From assembly GCA_964564545.1 (NCBI GenBank), contig CAZMBP010000019.1, forward strand, positions 44,793 through 108,792: a stretch of DNA of 64,000 nucleotides, written 5' to 3'. A program made the position numbers and the translations under genes. This DNA comes from CAJQQY01 sp964564545. Lineage in GTDB: Bacteria > Bacteroidota > Bacteroidia > Chitinophagales > Saprospiraceae. Of this stretch, positions 45,234 through 53,830 are shown one piece after another. Positions within the stretch are counted from its first letter, which is position 1. Each line of letters begins with the position of its first letter. Under the pieces are notes generated by a model, which saw nothing but the letters and a program-made list of their open reading frames with translations, made no database searches and was not told the origin of the DNA.

Positions 45234-48200
45234 TCATTCCACTATTCGGTGATTCAACAAAACCCAATCCGCATTCAAAACAAACTGCTTCTCATCCTCA
45301 GGATTTTTAAAAACCAAATATAAATCACCCACATCAATAGTTGGGTCAACTGGAATTTCATAATATTTTGTTCCTATTTTTTCTTTGTCAAAATAACCAA
45401 CTTTCACTTCACCAATCACTTTCCCATTTGGATTTTTTTCTCTTACTTCAACCCTTCCTTGATAGTTATAGTCAGCATTATATTTAGCAGCCAGTTTGAT
45501 ACTTTTTAGATTTTTAAAACTTTGGTCTTTAAATTTCAAATAAGAATCATGAATAATTGAACCAACTAGAGTTGCTCCATCATTATCCCAAATACCAAGA
45601 CCTTCCGCTTTCTCATCTGCATCTTCCGCTTGAATTTTTGGAGGATTAAAAATGATTTGATCCATCACCGAAAGGGAAGAATTTTCAACCTTTGGATTTC
45701 CATTGTCGAGATAGGAGGCCATCAAAATATATTTCCCTTCGCTCTCATCTTTTTGATGTTCTTTAAATTCTAAAGTTCCAGTAATGGCAATATTCTTTTC
45801 ATTAATGTCTTTGTTGGGATCAAGTGATAAAATATATTTGACCATTTTTTTGACCTCTGAAATTTCTAGTTGAGGATGCGCAGACATCATCGTTTCTCCC
45901 CATTTCCCAACACTTCCTTTTATAATTGAACCTACTAAATTATCAACATCCTCATTCTTATATTTTTTTGCAATGTCAATATAACTTGGTCCATTTACTT
46001 TTTCATTTTCAGCATGACAAGCTTTGCAATCTGAATTATCAATTAAGATTTTCCCCTCAGGAACTGTATTTTGTTGATGTCCCAAAGTTGCAATTATTAG
46101 GTCTTCTCCTTCGGCTAAATAATTTAAAGTCACTTTTATTTTAGAAGTGTCAAGTGTTTTATTTTTAGTATTTCCATCTTCGAGGTCATTAACAATGACA
46201 TTGTAATTGATTGTTTTACCATTCCAATAAGTTGAATCTTGGCTATCTATTTCGATGGTTAACTGAGGAGGTTCATTTCCTACTAAGATTTTTTTATTAG
46301 TGGTGACAGAAAGTCCAGCGGCATCAGTCACTTTTAATTTTACATCGAAAACACCAACTTGATCAAAAGAGAAAATAGGATCCATTTCAGTTGATTGTAC
46401 TTCATCATTAGTGAAGGACCATTCATAAGTCAATTCATCTTTGTCATAATCTTTTGATTCTGAAGCAGAAAATTGAATAGTCAAGGGCGCTGCTCCAACT
46501 TCTTTATCAGCATTAATTTGGGCTAGGGGAGGACGGTTGCCTTTGATATAATTAATGCGACTTAGGCGAGCATCAATATTTTGCACATTCCATTTTTGGC
46601 CATATTCTAATACGTACATTTTACCACCCGTTCCAAAAAACATATCCATTGGATGAGAGAATTCAGAGTTTGGCATAAAACTTTCTGCATGCGAATAGTT
46701 TTGATTTTCATCTAGTGTCACGACATAAATCCAATCTCTCATCCACTCATAAACGAATAGTTTATCTTCAAAATAATCAGGAAATTTCTCATCTGCATTT
46801 GGAAAATCCGAAGCATGGAAAACTGGTCCAGCCATTGGGTTAACACCACCTTTCCCTAGCCAAGGAAACTCATTTATTTTATCGTAAGAATACCAAATCA
46901 AAGATGGTTGAACGGGCGGTAATTTTCTTAGACCAGTATTATTAGGAGAGTCATTAATTATATTTTGAGGATCAAATTTTTCACCTGATTTTTCTATCGT
47001 AAAATCATAATCATTGTATGCTTGATTATTCCCTCGAGTGTACGGCCATCCCCAATAACCTGCTTTTCGAGCTTGATTAAATTCTCCCATTCCAGCAGGA
47101 CCTCGAAGACTATCTTTCTTCCCCGAATCAGGACCAACATCTCCCCAATAAACATTTCCATTTTTGCTATCTATCGAAAAGCGGAACGGATTACGCAAAC
47201 CCATTGCGTAGATTTCTGGACGAGCTTTTTCAGTTCCTTCCGGAAATAAATTTCCTTTTGGAATAGTGTAAGTTCCATCTGGCTGAGGCGTAATTCTTAA
47301 GATTTTTCCTCTTAAGTCATTGGTATTTGAAGCTGATCTTTGGGCATCCCATAGCGCTCTATTTTTTCGTTCATCAATTGGTGCAAACCCTTGAGACTCA
47401 AAGGGATTGGTGTTATCGCCTACTCCAATATATAGATTTTCATCTGCTCCAAATTCTAAAGAACCTCCGCTGTGGCAGCATTTCCGTAAGGTAGGAATAG
47501 TTAAAAGTAATTTCTCAGACTCTAGAATTAGTGAATCATTAATTAAATCAAATCTTGAAATATGTTGTTTCGAAATTTCTCCAGGAGCTGTGTAGAAAAG
47601 ATAAATCCAATTATTTTTTTCGAAATTAGGATCAACGGCAAGACCAATTAATCCATCTTCATTTCCATAAAAAACATCCAACTGCGCAATCTCTTCTGTG
47701 GCTTTATCTGCAAAATCGTATCGTTTTATTTTCCCTCTTCTTTCTATAAATAGAATTCCATTTGGCACTTCTGCCATCTCCATGGGTTCGTTCAAATTAA
47801 AATCTAACACTTCTTTTACAAATCGATTTTCCTCTGGAACTCTTGGCGATTTAGCTAAAGAATAATCTAATTTTCCATCGCCCATTGCGTACTGAATTCC
47901 GCCTAAAAGATGTTTTAAAAAAATAGGATCTTCAAACGTTTCATCGGTATGTCCCATGCCTGTATAAAATGCTCGACCACCATCAAATTCATGAAACCAT
48001 GCCATCGGATGTTGCTCATCTTTATGAGTTCCACCTTCGTAACTTGTTTCGTCGATTTCAATAATCACATTCACATCTGAATTGAAATTTTTAAAGTTAT
48101 ACCACTCATCTGTTTTAATCCAAGGATCATTAATTCCTTTTGTGGCAGGATGATTTTTTTCTAAAATATTAAGTTTTGCTTCTTGAATATTTGGGTGACC

Positions 48201-48599
48201 ATTAAAGTAAGCACCTGCTAATTTATTATACCATTTCCAATCATATTCGGTATCCGTCGCTGCATGAATTCCAACATAACCTCCGCCAGCTTGAATATAT
48301 CTTTCAAAATCTGCTTGCTGAGCATAATCCAAAACATCGCCAGTCGTGTTTAAAAAAACAATAGCGGAATATTGATTTAAATACTCTTCAGAGAAAACTG
48401 TGGCATCTTCTGTTATTTCAACTCTGATATTATTTTCGAAACACAGTTTTTTCAAAGCAGTTTTACCTGCTTCTATTGAACTATGTCTAAATTCTGCTGT
48501 TTTGGAAAAAACTAAAATATGTTTTTCTTCTTGAGAACATGATGATATGAAAATGAGTAGGAGAGTACAAGTGATAAGTTGAACTAAATTTTTTGACAT
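45234..48599 (-). CDS. ThuA / PQQ-type sugar dehydrogenase / PKD / cytochrome c fusion (paralogue 2)
   Basis: The start is set at the ATG at 48599, which gives a lipoprotein signal (LLLIFISSCSQEE). The frame stays open 25 codons further, but that stretch contains a terminator hairpin. 1121 residues. Domain order as in paralogue 1: ThuA (FSKTAEFRHSSIEAG), dehydrogenase propeller (DGLIGLAVDPN, CCHSGGSLEFG), PKD, cytochrome c with Cys858-Lys-Ala-Cys861-His862, and a carbohydrate-binding-like C-terminus. It differs in the anchor: lipid here, transmembrane helix there. The metal/PQQ ligands cannot be assigned by eye. The two paralogues lie in opposite directions either side of the adhesin. Confidence 0.93.
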   Translation of the reverse strand: MSKNLVQLITCTLLLIFISSCSQEEKHILVFSKTAEFRHSSIEAGKTALKKLCFENNIRVEITEDATVFSEEYLNQYSAIVFLNTTGDVLDYAQQADFERYIQAGGGYVGIHAATDTEYDWKWYNKLAGAYFNGHPNIQEAKLNILEKNHPATKGINDPWIKTDEWYNFKNFNSDVNVIIEIDETSYEGGTHKDEQHPMAWFHEFDGGRAFYTGMGHTDETFEDPIFLKHLLGGIQYAMGDGKLDYSLAKSPRVPEENRFVKEVLDFNLNEPMEMAEVPNGILFIERRGKIKRYDFADKATEEIAQLDVFYGNEDGLIGLAVDPNFEKNNWIYLFYTAPGEISKQHISRFDLINDSLILESEKLLLTIPTLRKCCHSGGSLEFGADENLYIGVGDNTNPFESQGFAPIDERKNRALWDAQRSASNTNDLRGKILRITPQPDGTYTIPKGNLFPEGTEKARPEIYAMGLRNPFRFSIDSKNGNVYWGDVGPDSGKKDSLRGPAGMGEFNQARKAGYWGWPYTRGNNQAYNDYDFTIEKSGEKFDPQNIINDSPNNTGLRKLPPVQPSLIWYSYDKINEFPWLGKGGVNPMAGPVFHASDFPNADEKFPDYFEDKLFVYEWMRDWIYVVTLDENQNYSHAESFMPNSEFSHPMDMFFGTGGKMYVLEYGQKWNVQNIDARLSRINYIKGNRPPLAQINADKEVGAAPLTIQFSASESKDYDKDELTYEWSFTNDEVQSTEMDPIFSFDQVGVFDVKLKVTDAAGLSVTTNKKILVGNEPPQLTIEIDSQDSTYWNGKTINYNVIVNDLEDGNTKNKTLDTSKIKVTLNYLAEGEDLIIATLGHQQNTVPEGKILIDNSDCKACHAENEKVNGPSYIDIAKKYKNEDVDNLVGSIIKGSVGKWGETMMSAHPQLEISEVKKMVKYILSLDPNKDINEKNIAITGTLEFKEHQKDESEGKYILMASYLDNGNPKVENSSLSVMDQIIFNPPKIQAEDADEKAEGLGIWDNDGATLVGSIIHDSYLKFKDQSFKNLKSIKLAAKYNADYNYQGRVEVREKNPNGKVIGEVKVGYFDKEKIGTKYYEIPVDPTIDVGDLYLVFKNPEDEKQFVLNADWVLLNHRIVE

Positions 48600-48663
48600 T
48601 CTATTTTTTTTCGAAAAATAATAAAATTCAACTTGGAAATATCTTTTTTGAGAAGTAAAAAGA

Positions 48664-48702
48664 GAAATAACCAAAAGGATAATTTGTCCTTTTGGTTATT
48701 TC
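48664..48702 (-). terminator. Terminator of the lipoprotein gene at 48758
   Basis: A 16-bp perfect stem (GAAATAACCAAAAGGA) with a 7-nt loop. It lies 56 bp after the lipoprotein stop and overlaps the unused upstream extension of the ThuA frame. Confidence 0.88.
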
Positions 48703-48757
48703 CTATTTAGAATATATTGGTTTATAACAATATATTTACATGTTAGTAGTCTTTGCT

Positions 48758-49501
48758 TTATTTTTGTTCTCCCCAATAAAATCTTGGAGTATATGAAATT
48801 CCACTTGAATTAAGTTTCAACGTATAACTTGCTATTCGATTAATTAAATTCCCTTTGTAAAAATTATACTCTCGATCAGTAATTTCTCCAAGTGAATTAG
48901 TTTTGACCACTTCATACATGACACAATCTCGGAAAGTTCCATATGGGGTTTTTACAGTTCCAATTCCTCCATATTCTGTTTTTACATGAAAAGTAGAAGT
49001 TGTAGATGGAGAGCCATTGGTATAAAGAGTATACATATATTGATCTTCAAAAGACTCTTCAAAATTAAAAGGAGAAATACTCTCCACTAATGGATCACTA
49101 TATTTATAATGAAAGGTAGAATTAAGATAAACACCCACTTCCATGAGTGTGTCGCTATTCTTTTGAAAATAAGTTATTACATCAGAATCATTATCTCTCA
49201 TCGCAATATTGGCCTGTGGAAAATAATTATTTCCAGGAAGTCCAGCTGGATCTAGAATTGATAAATCTTCTTGAGGGTTACCTTGAGCATCATAAAAATC
49301 CCAAATCAGACCATCACCTTTTGTGGGTTCCTCCAAGTTATAAGCATTAGTTGCTCTTGAATATTCCAATGTTTGTCCAACTGAATAAAACCAATCGCTA
49401 GTAACCTCAGGGTTTAATTCTAGACTATTATCCTTACATGAAGTCATGAATATAAATGGCAAAAAAAATGAAGTAAGAGCTAGAAACTTAAAATTTTTCA
49501 T
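48758..49501 (-). CDS. Hypothetical lipoprotein
   Basis: The ATG at 49501 gives MKNFKFLALTSFF and lipobox FMTSC, 247 residues; an upstream in-frame ATG would add 16 residues before the signal. The mature protein is beta-rich, with DFYDAQGNP and YTPRFYWGEQK at the C-terminus. No named family recognised. Its upstream region holds a half-site identical to the norC operator (49604-49616), so it may belong to the same NO-responsive regulon. Confidence 0.72.
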   Translation of the reverse strand: MKNFKFLALTSFFLPFIFMTSCKDNSLELNPEVTSDWFYSVGQTLEYSRATNAYNLEEPTKGDGLIWDFYDAQGNPQEDLSILDPAGLPGNNYFPQANIAMRDNDSDVITYFQKNSDTLMEVGVYLNSTFHYKYSDPLVESISPFNFEESFEDQYMYTLYTNGSPSTTSTFHVKTEYGGIGTVKTPYGTFRDCVMYEVVKTNSLGEITDREYNFYKGNLINRIASYTLKLNSSGISYTPRFYWGEQK

Positions 49502-49603
49502 TAGTAATTTATTCTTTTTGTTTTTAATAATAATCGGTTTTGTTTTCAATACTTTACTTCTTATGAATTTATACTTTAAAAGGTAAATGAGTAATTACTA
49601 TTT

Positions 49604-49620
49604 TTTTATCCTTTTAATTT
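49604..49620. promoter_or_regulatory. Half-site matching the norC operator
   Basis: TTTTATCCTTTTA at 49604-49616 equals the right arm of the norC palindrome (50375-50387). A weak partner, TAAAAGGTAAA, lies about 18 bp to the left at 49578. It is about 105 bp upstream of the lipoprotein start at 49501. Confidence 0.45.
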
Positions 49621-49632
49621 TCCGCATTTCCC

Positions 49633-49678
49633 AAAAGAAAAATTGCCAGTAGATTTTAATCTACTGGCAATTTCTTTT
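49633..49678 (-). terminator. Terminator of the Rrf2 regulator gene
   Basis: A long stem with the ATTGCCAGTAGA core, TTAA loop, and poly-A/T flanks on both sides, 57 bp after the Rrf2 stop on the minus strand. Confidence 0.9.
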
Positions 49679-49735
49679 AACACTATATTAATTATGTTTT
49701 TGAATATCGGATTGAAAAACGTCAAACGAAAATTT

Positions 49736-50173
49736 CTAACGTTCATTTTTAAGTTTCAGATTTTGGTCATCGATTCTTTTAGCTGATTCTTCAATTGTTT
49801 CATTTTGGAGTTGAGTCAAAAAATCCTTTCGAAACGTTTGCACATTATGATGATAAGGACAAGGATTTTCATTTGAGCAGTTATCTAGCCCCAATACACA
49901 ATTCGTTAAAATTCCTTTCCCATCGAATGTTTCTATAACTGTCAGTAGGTTCGATGATTTATTTTTTTGGCTTAAGTAAAAACCTCCATTTCTTCCCTTC
50001 GTAGATGAGATCAAATCAGTTTTGGTAAGTTGTTGAAGAATTTTTGCCAAAAATGGTTTTGGTACAGCTAGCTCATCCGCCAATTTTTCAACCCCCATCT
50101 TATTGTCCTCATCTGAATTTACAGCCAGATAAAGAACAGCACGTATCGCATATTTACAGGACTTACTAAACAT
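49736..50173 (-). CDS. Rrf2-family Fe-S regulator, NsrR/IscR-like
   Basis: A 145-residue protein. An N-terminal winged helix starts FSKSCKYAIRAVLYLA and includes PKPFLAKILQQLTKTDLI and the wing STKGRNGGF. Three Cys at 92, 99 and 105 (spacing C-x6-C-x5-C) match the Fe-S ligand positions of IscR and NsrR. NsrR proteins lose DNA binding when NO damages the cluster. Divergent from norC with a 300-bp control region, which makes NO-responsive control of the nor-nir operon the obvious role. The Cys spacing is one residue longer than in typical IscR, so cluster type is open. Confidence 0.9.
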   Translation of the reverse strand: MFSKSCKYAIRAVLYLAVNSDEDNKMGVEKLADELAVPKPFLAKILQQLTKTDLISSTKGRNGGFYLSQKNKSSNLLTVIETFDGKGILTNCVLGLDNCSNENPCPYHHNVQTFRKDFLTQLQNETIEESAKRIDDQNLKLKNER

Positions 50174-50197
50174 GATAATTAAATTTCTAAGATTTAT

Positions 50198-50211
50198 ACA
50201 AAATATTTTGT
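50198..50211. promoter_or_regulatory. 14-bp palindrome near the Rrf2 start codon
   Basis: ACAAAATATTTTGT is self-complementary and ends 25 bp before the Rrf2 start. Next to it, TTTTGTCTTA (50206-50215) recurs at 50283-50292. It could be the Rrf2 autoregulatory site. Confidence 0.45.
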
Positions 50212-50353
50212 CTTAAGGGAAAGCGTTAATAATCAATTTTTTCACATCTCTAAATTGAAAATTGAAACAAAATTAAATGATTTTTTGTCTTATCCAAAGA
50301 ATAAAAAAAGGTTGAATTAATTCTTCATATTAGTAAAGATAAATTTTTTCATC

Positions 50354-50389
50354 AATAAAAGGATAAAAACATCCTTTTATCCTTTTATT
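50354..50389. promoter_or_regulatory. Operator-like perfect palindrome of the denitrification operon
   Basis: Arms 50354-50368 (AATAAAAGGATAAAA) and 50375-50389 are exact reverse complements with a 6-bp spacer, ACATCC. The palindrome ends three bases before the -7 element, so a bound protein would cover the -33 region. No Crp/Fnr-type TTGA-N6-TCAA box was seen nearby. Confidence 0.75.
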
Positions 50390-50392
50390 TTG

Positions 50393-50400
50393 TATATTTG
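50393..50400 (+). promoter_or_regulatory. -7 element of the norC promoter
   Basis: TATATTTG matches TAnnTTTG. The implied leader to the norC ATG is about 67 nt. There is no good TTG at the -33 spacing, consistent with a regulated promoter. Confidence 0.65.
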
Positions 50401-50473
50401 ACGCTTCAAGGACAGAAAGTCATCCCTAACTCATAGGAAACGGCTTTTATTTTTTTACTTAAAAAATCAAAAT

Positions 50474-50914
50474 ATGCTATCGAAAAATCAAGCAAGGACT
50501 TTCTTTTTAGGAGGAACAGTTTTGTTTTTCTTCATTTTTCTGGGACTGTCATGGCACACCTTATCTCAAGAAGTTCCAAAGCAAACTCATGAAGAAAATT
50601 TGACCGAATCTGTAATAAGAGGAAAAGAACTTTTCGACAAAAACAACTGTATGGGATGCCATACAATCATGGGAGAAGGAGCTTATTACGCTCCGGAATT
50701 AACTAAAGTTATCGACAGGAAAGGTGAGGCATATTGTAAAACGGTGCTGATGAGTAAGGAACCTTGGCAACCTCGAGGAAGGAAAATGGTTGCTTACGGA
50801 ATGTCAGAAGCGGAAGCAACAGATATGGTTGCATTCTTAAAATGGGTAGGGGAGATCGACCTAAATGGTTTTCCACCTGAACCTGATTTGAAAGACAAGT
50901 TACCTACAGAATAA
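50474..50914 (+). CDS. norC: Nitric oxide reductase subunit C (cytochrome c)
   Basis: A 146-residue protein with an N-terminal membrane anchor at about 9-29 (FFLGGTVLFFFIFLGLSW), then a mono-heme cytochrome c with Cys59-Met-Gly-Cys62-His63. The distal ligand region is probably in RKMVAYGMS. NorC passes electrons to NorB at the periplasmic face. First gene of the denitrification operon, 79 bp before norB. Confidence 0.95.
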   Translation: MLSKNQARTFFLGGTVLFFFIFLGLSWHTLSQEVPKQTHEENLTESVIRGKELFDKNNCMGCHTIMGEGAYYAPELTKVIDRKGEAYCKTVLMSKEPWQPRGRKMVAYGMSEAEATDMVAFLKWVGEIDLNGFPPEPDLKDKLPTE

Positions 50915-50993
50915 GTAACTCAGCTTTAGTTTAAATTTTAAAAAAAATTATGGAGTCAAAAATTATGACTTCATAAATCAAAATCAATTTGAA

Positions 50994-52328
50994 ATGAAAT
51001 ATAAATCTCAACAAGTAGCTTATTGGTTTTTTGCACTTAGCGTGGTGTTACTCGTTCTGCAAATTGCTTATGGCTTCATAATGGCTTTTGCTCATTTAGG
51101 TTATGATGGATTACATGATTTGATACCTTTTAATGCAGCAACAGCAACGCACAAAAATTTATTAGTGGTTTGGATATTAAGTGGATTTATGGGGTCTGCC
51201 TATTTTATTATTCCTGATGAAGCAGAACAGGAATTAATTTCTATACCTCTTGTAAAACTTCAATTTTGGAGCTTAGCAATTGTAGGCGTAGTTGCAGTAG
51301 TTGGATTCCACGTTGGCTGGTGGGAAGGGCGAAAATTTTTAGAAATTCCACGACCTCTTGATTATTTAGTAGTTGCAAATGTATTGTTATTCCTATACAT
51401 CCTATTGATGACTTTATACAAAGGGAAGAAAAGAACGACAACTTCTTTAGTACTTTCTATGGGGCTACTGTTTGCCGCATTATTGTATTTACCAGGTATG
51501 GTTTGGTTCGATAATCAGACAATGGATTCTTTCTTTAGATGGTGGGTAGTTCACCTATGGGTAGAAGGAGTTTGGGAACTTATCATGGGAGGTATTTTAG
51601 CCTACTTACTGATCAAATTAACTGGTGTGGACAGAGAGGTAATTGAAAAATGGTTGTACGTAATTGTTGGTTTGACTTTTATCTCAGGAGTGCTTGGAAC
51701 AGGACACCATTACTACTATATCGGAACACCTAAATATTGGTTGATGATTGGAGGTATTTTCTCAGCATTGGAACCGCTTGCATTTTTAGGAATGGCATTA
51801 TTTGCTGTAGCAATGTATAGAAAAGGAGAAAAAAGACATCCTAACAAAATGGCTTTGACTTGGACACTTGGTACTGCAATTGTTTCATTTGTTGGGGCTG
51901 GTTTATTAGGTGTTGCTCATACTTTGCCTTCAGTTAATATGTGGACACACGGAACGTTTGTAACTGCAATGCATGGTCACTTAGCATTTTGGGGAGCATA
52001 TGGAATGTTAGTATTGGGTATGATCACTTATGCAATGCCACTAATTACAGGAAGAAAAATGTACACCAAATCAGGTGCAAGTTATGCATTCTGGTTATCG
52101 AATATTGGGATGATAGGAATGACAACAGCATTTGCGGCAGCAGGGGTCACGCAAGTTTATTTGGAAAGAAAAGTAGGAATGGATTTTATAGATGTTCAGC
52201 AAGCGATGGAAGTTCACTTCCTTATTTTGATTGCAGCTGCTTCTCTATTTACACTTGGAATTGTTTTGTACATCATCAATTTTTTCAAATACGGAATGCC
52301 TACTGATGAAGCACTAGAGGCTAATTAA
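50994..52328 (+). CDS. norB: Nitric oxide reductase catalytic subunit B
   Basis: A 444-residue polytopic heme-copper oxidase family protein, about 12 transmembrane helices. Heme and FeB ligand positions are visible: HKNLLVVW in helix 2, HLWVEGVWE in helix 6 (with the family's conserved Glu), GTGHHYYYIG, and MHGHLAFWGAYG. It reduces two NO to N2O in the inner membrane with electrons from NorC. The length fits cNorB, not the quinol type, which carries an extra N-terminal extension. NirK follows 32 bp downstream. Confidence 0.96.
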   Translation: MKYKSQQVAYWFFALSVVLLVLQIAYGFIMAFAHLGYDGLHDLIPFNAATATHKNLLVVWILSGFMGSAYFIIPDEAEQELISIPLVKLQFWSLAIVGVVAVVGFHVGWWEGRKFLEIPRPLDYLVVANVLLFLYILLMTLYKGKKRTTTSLVLSMGLLFAALLYLPGMVWFDNQTMDSFFRWWVVHLWVEGVWELIMGGILAYLLIKLTGVDREVIEKWLYVIVGLTFISGVLGTGHHYYYIGTPKYWLMIGGIFSALEPLAFLGMALFAVAMYRKGEKRHPNKMALTWTLGTAIVSFVGAGLLGVAHTLPSVNMWTHGTFVTAMHGHLAFWGAYGMLVLGMITYAMPLITGRKMYTKSGASYAFWLSNIGMIGMTTAFAAAGVTQVYLERKVGMDFIDVQQAMEVHFLILIAAASLFTLGIVLYIINFFKYGMPTDEALEAN

Positions 52329-52360
52329 ACAAAGAATTATTAACAAACAAAATATTAAAA

Positions 52361-53830
52361 ATGAATTTAAAAATAATAAGATTGGTAAAAGGAGTGATTC
52401 CTCTTTTACTAATTACAGTTTTAGTTTTTAGTTGTAAAAACGAACCAGTTAAAAGTAATTTCAAAAAAGTAAGTGCTAGTACAATTACCGTTCAAGGAGA
52501 AATGGTAGCTGAATTAACTGCACCTCCTAACGTACCAAAACCAGTTGGTTCGAGAGCTGCTACAAAGTTAAAAGTGGACATGGAGATTTTGGAAAAAGAA
52601 GAAGAAATGGCTGATGGAGTAAGCTATGTTTATTGGACTTTTGGTGGAAGTGTTCCGGGTAGTTTTATCCGAACTAGAGTAGGGGACGAAGTAGAATTTA
52701 CTTTGAAAAATCACCCTGACAATAAACTCCCTCACAATATTGATTTACATGCGGTAACTGGTCCTGGAGGTGGAGCGACTTCTTCATTTGTTGCACCTGG
52801 TCATCAAGCAACCTTTTCATTTAAGACACTTAATGCTGGACTATATGTTTACCATTGTGCTACAGCACCGGTGGGAATGCATATTGCGAATGGAATGTAT
52901 GGTTTGATATTGGTTGAGCCAGAAGGTGGTCTTCCAAAGGTGGATAAAGAGTACTATATCATGCAAGGTGATTTTTACACAAAAGGAGAAAATGGAGAAC
53001 AAGGTCTTCAACCTTTTGATATGAAAAAAGCGGTTGACGAAGATGCTGACTATGTGGTCTTTAATGGAAAAGTTGGTTCCTTAACTGGAGACAATGCAAT
53101 TACTGCAGAGGTTGGGGAAACAGTTCGATTATTTGTAGGAAATGGTGGTCCTAACTTAGTTTCTTCCTTTCACGTGATTGGTGAAATTTTCGACAAGGTC
53201 AATGTTGAAGGAGGAAGTAATATCAATGAAGATGTTCAAACGACTTTAGTTCCAGCAGGAGGATCGGCAATTGTAGAATTTAAAGTAGATGTTCCTGGTA
53301 CTTTCATTTTAGTGGATCACTCAATTTTTAGAGCATTCAACAAAGGAGCACTTGGTATGCTAAAAGTAGGTGGTTCTGAAAATAAAACACTTTACTCTGG
53401 AAAAATGCAGGAAGGAATTTACCAACCAGAAGGTGGTACAATCCAAGAAATGCCTGATTCCGAAATTGCAGCCAAGCCTGCTAAAAAGAGATTAACTCGT
53501 GCAGAGAAAATGAAGTTAGGAAAAACGGTATACGGAAAAACTTGTTTGGCCTGTCATCAACCTACAGGAAAAGGTATCACAGCAGCCTTCCCTCCTTTAG
53601 CTAAATCAGATTATCTAAATGAGGATGTAGATCGAGCAATTGACATTGTTCTTAATGGAAAATCTGGGGAAATTACAGTTAACGGCGCTAAGTACAATAA
53701 CATCATGACAAAGCAAGTATTGAATGATCAAGAAGTTGCAAGTGTGATGACTTATATACTAAATAGTTGGGATAATAATAAACAAGAAGTGACTGAAATG
53801 GATGTTGCTAGAGTTCGAAACGGACACTAA
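52361..53830 (+). CDS. nirK: Copper nitrite reductase fused to cytochrome c
   Basis: A 489-residue lipoprotein-like protein (lipobox LVFSC). Two cupredoxin domains at about 60-360. Copper ligands visible: LPHNIDLHAVTGPGG (two His and the active-site Asp), YHCATAPVGMHIANGM with His165 and Cys166 for the type 1 site, and His in SSFHVIGE and LVDHSIFRAF. The C-terminal 105 residues form a cytochrome c domain, Cys395-Leu-Ala-Cys398-His399, which could feed electrons directly to the copper site. It makes NO from nitrite, the substrate of NorCB. The stop overlaps the next start (TAATG). Confidence 0.95.
   Translation: MNLKIIRLVKGVIPLLLITVLVFSCKNEPVKSNFKKVSASTITVQGEMVAELTAPPNVPKPVGSRAATKLKVDMEILEKEEEMADGVSYVYWTFGGSVPGSFIRTRVGDEVEFTLKNHPDNKLPHNIDLHAVTGPGGGATSSFVAPGHQATFSFKTLNAGLYVYHCATAPVGMHIANGMYGLILVEPEGGLPKVDKEYYIMQGDFYTKGENGEQGLQPFDMKKAVDEDADYVVFNGKVGSLTGDNAITAEVGETVRLFVGNGGPNLVSSFHVIGEIFDKVNVEGGSNINEDVQTTLVPAGGSAIVEFKVDVPGTFILVDHSIFRAFNKGALGMLKVGGSENKTLYSGKMQEGIYQPEGGTIQEMPDSEIAAKPAKKRLTRAEKMKLGKTVYGKTCLACHQPTGKGITAAFPPLAKSDYLNEDVDRAIDIVLNGKSGEITVNGAKYNNIMTKQVLNDQEVASVMTYILNSWDNNKQEVTEMDVARVRNGH

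Noticed and set aside
48600..48674. Longer N-terminus for the second ThuA fusion
   Set aside because: It would run through a 16-bp terminator stem and place 25 residues before a perfect lipoprotein signal.
51941..52306. 121-codon open frame inside norB
   Set aside because: Out of frame with a highly conserved membrane protein; its composition reflects the norB codons.
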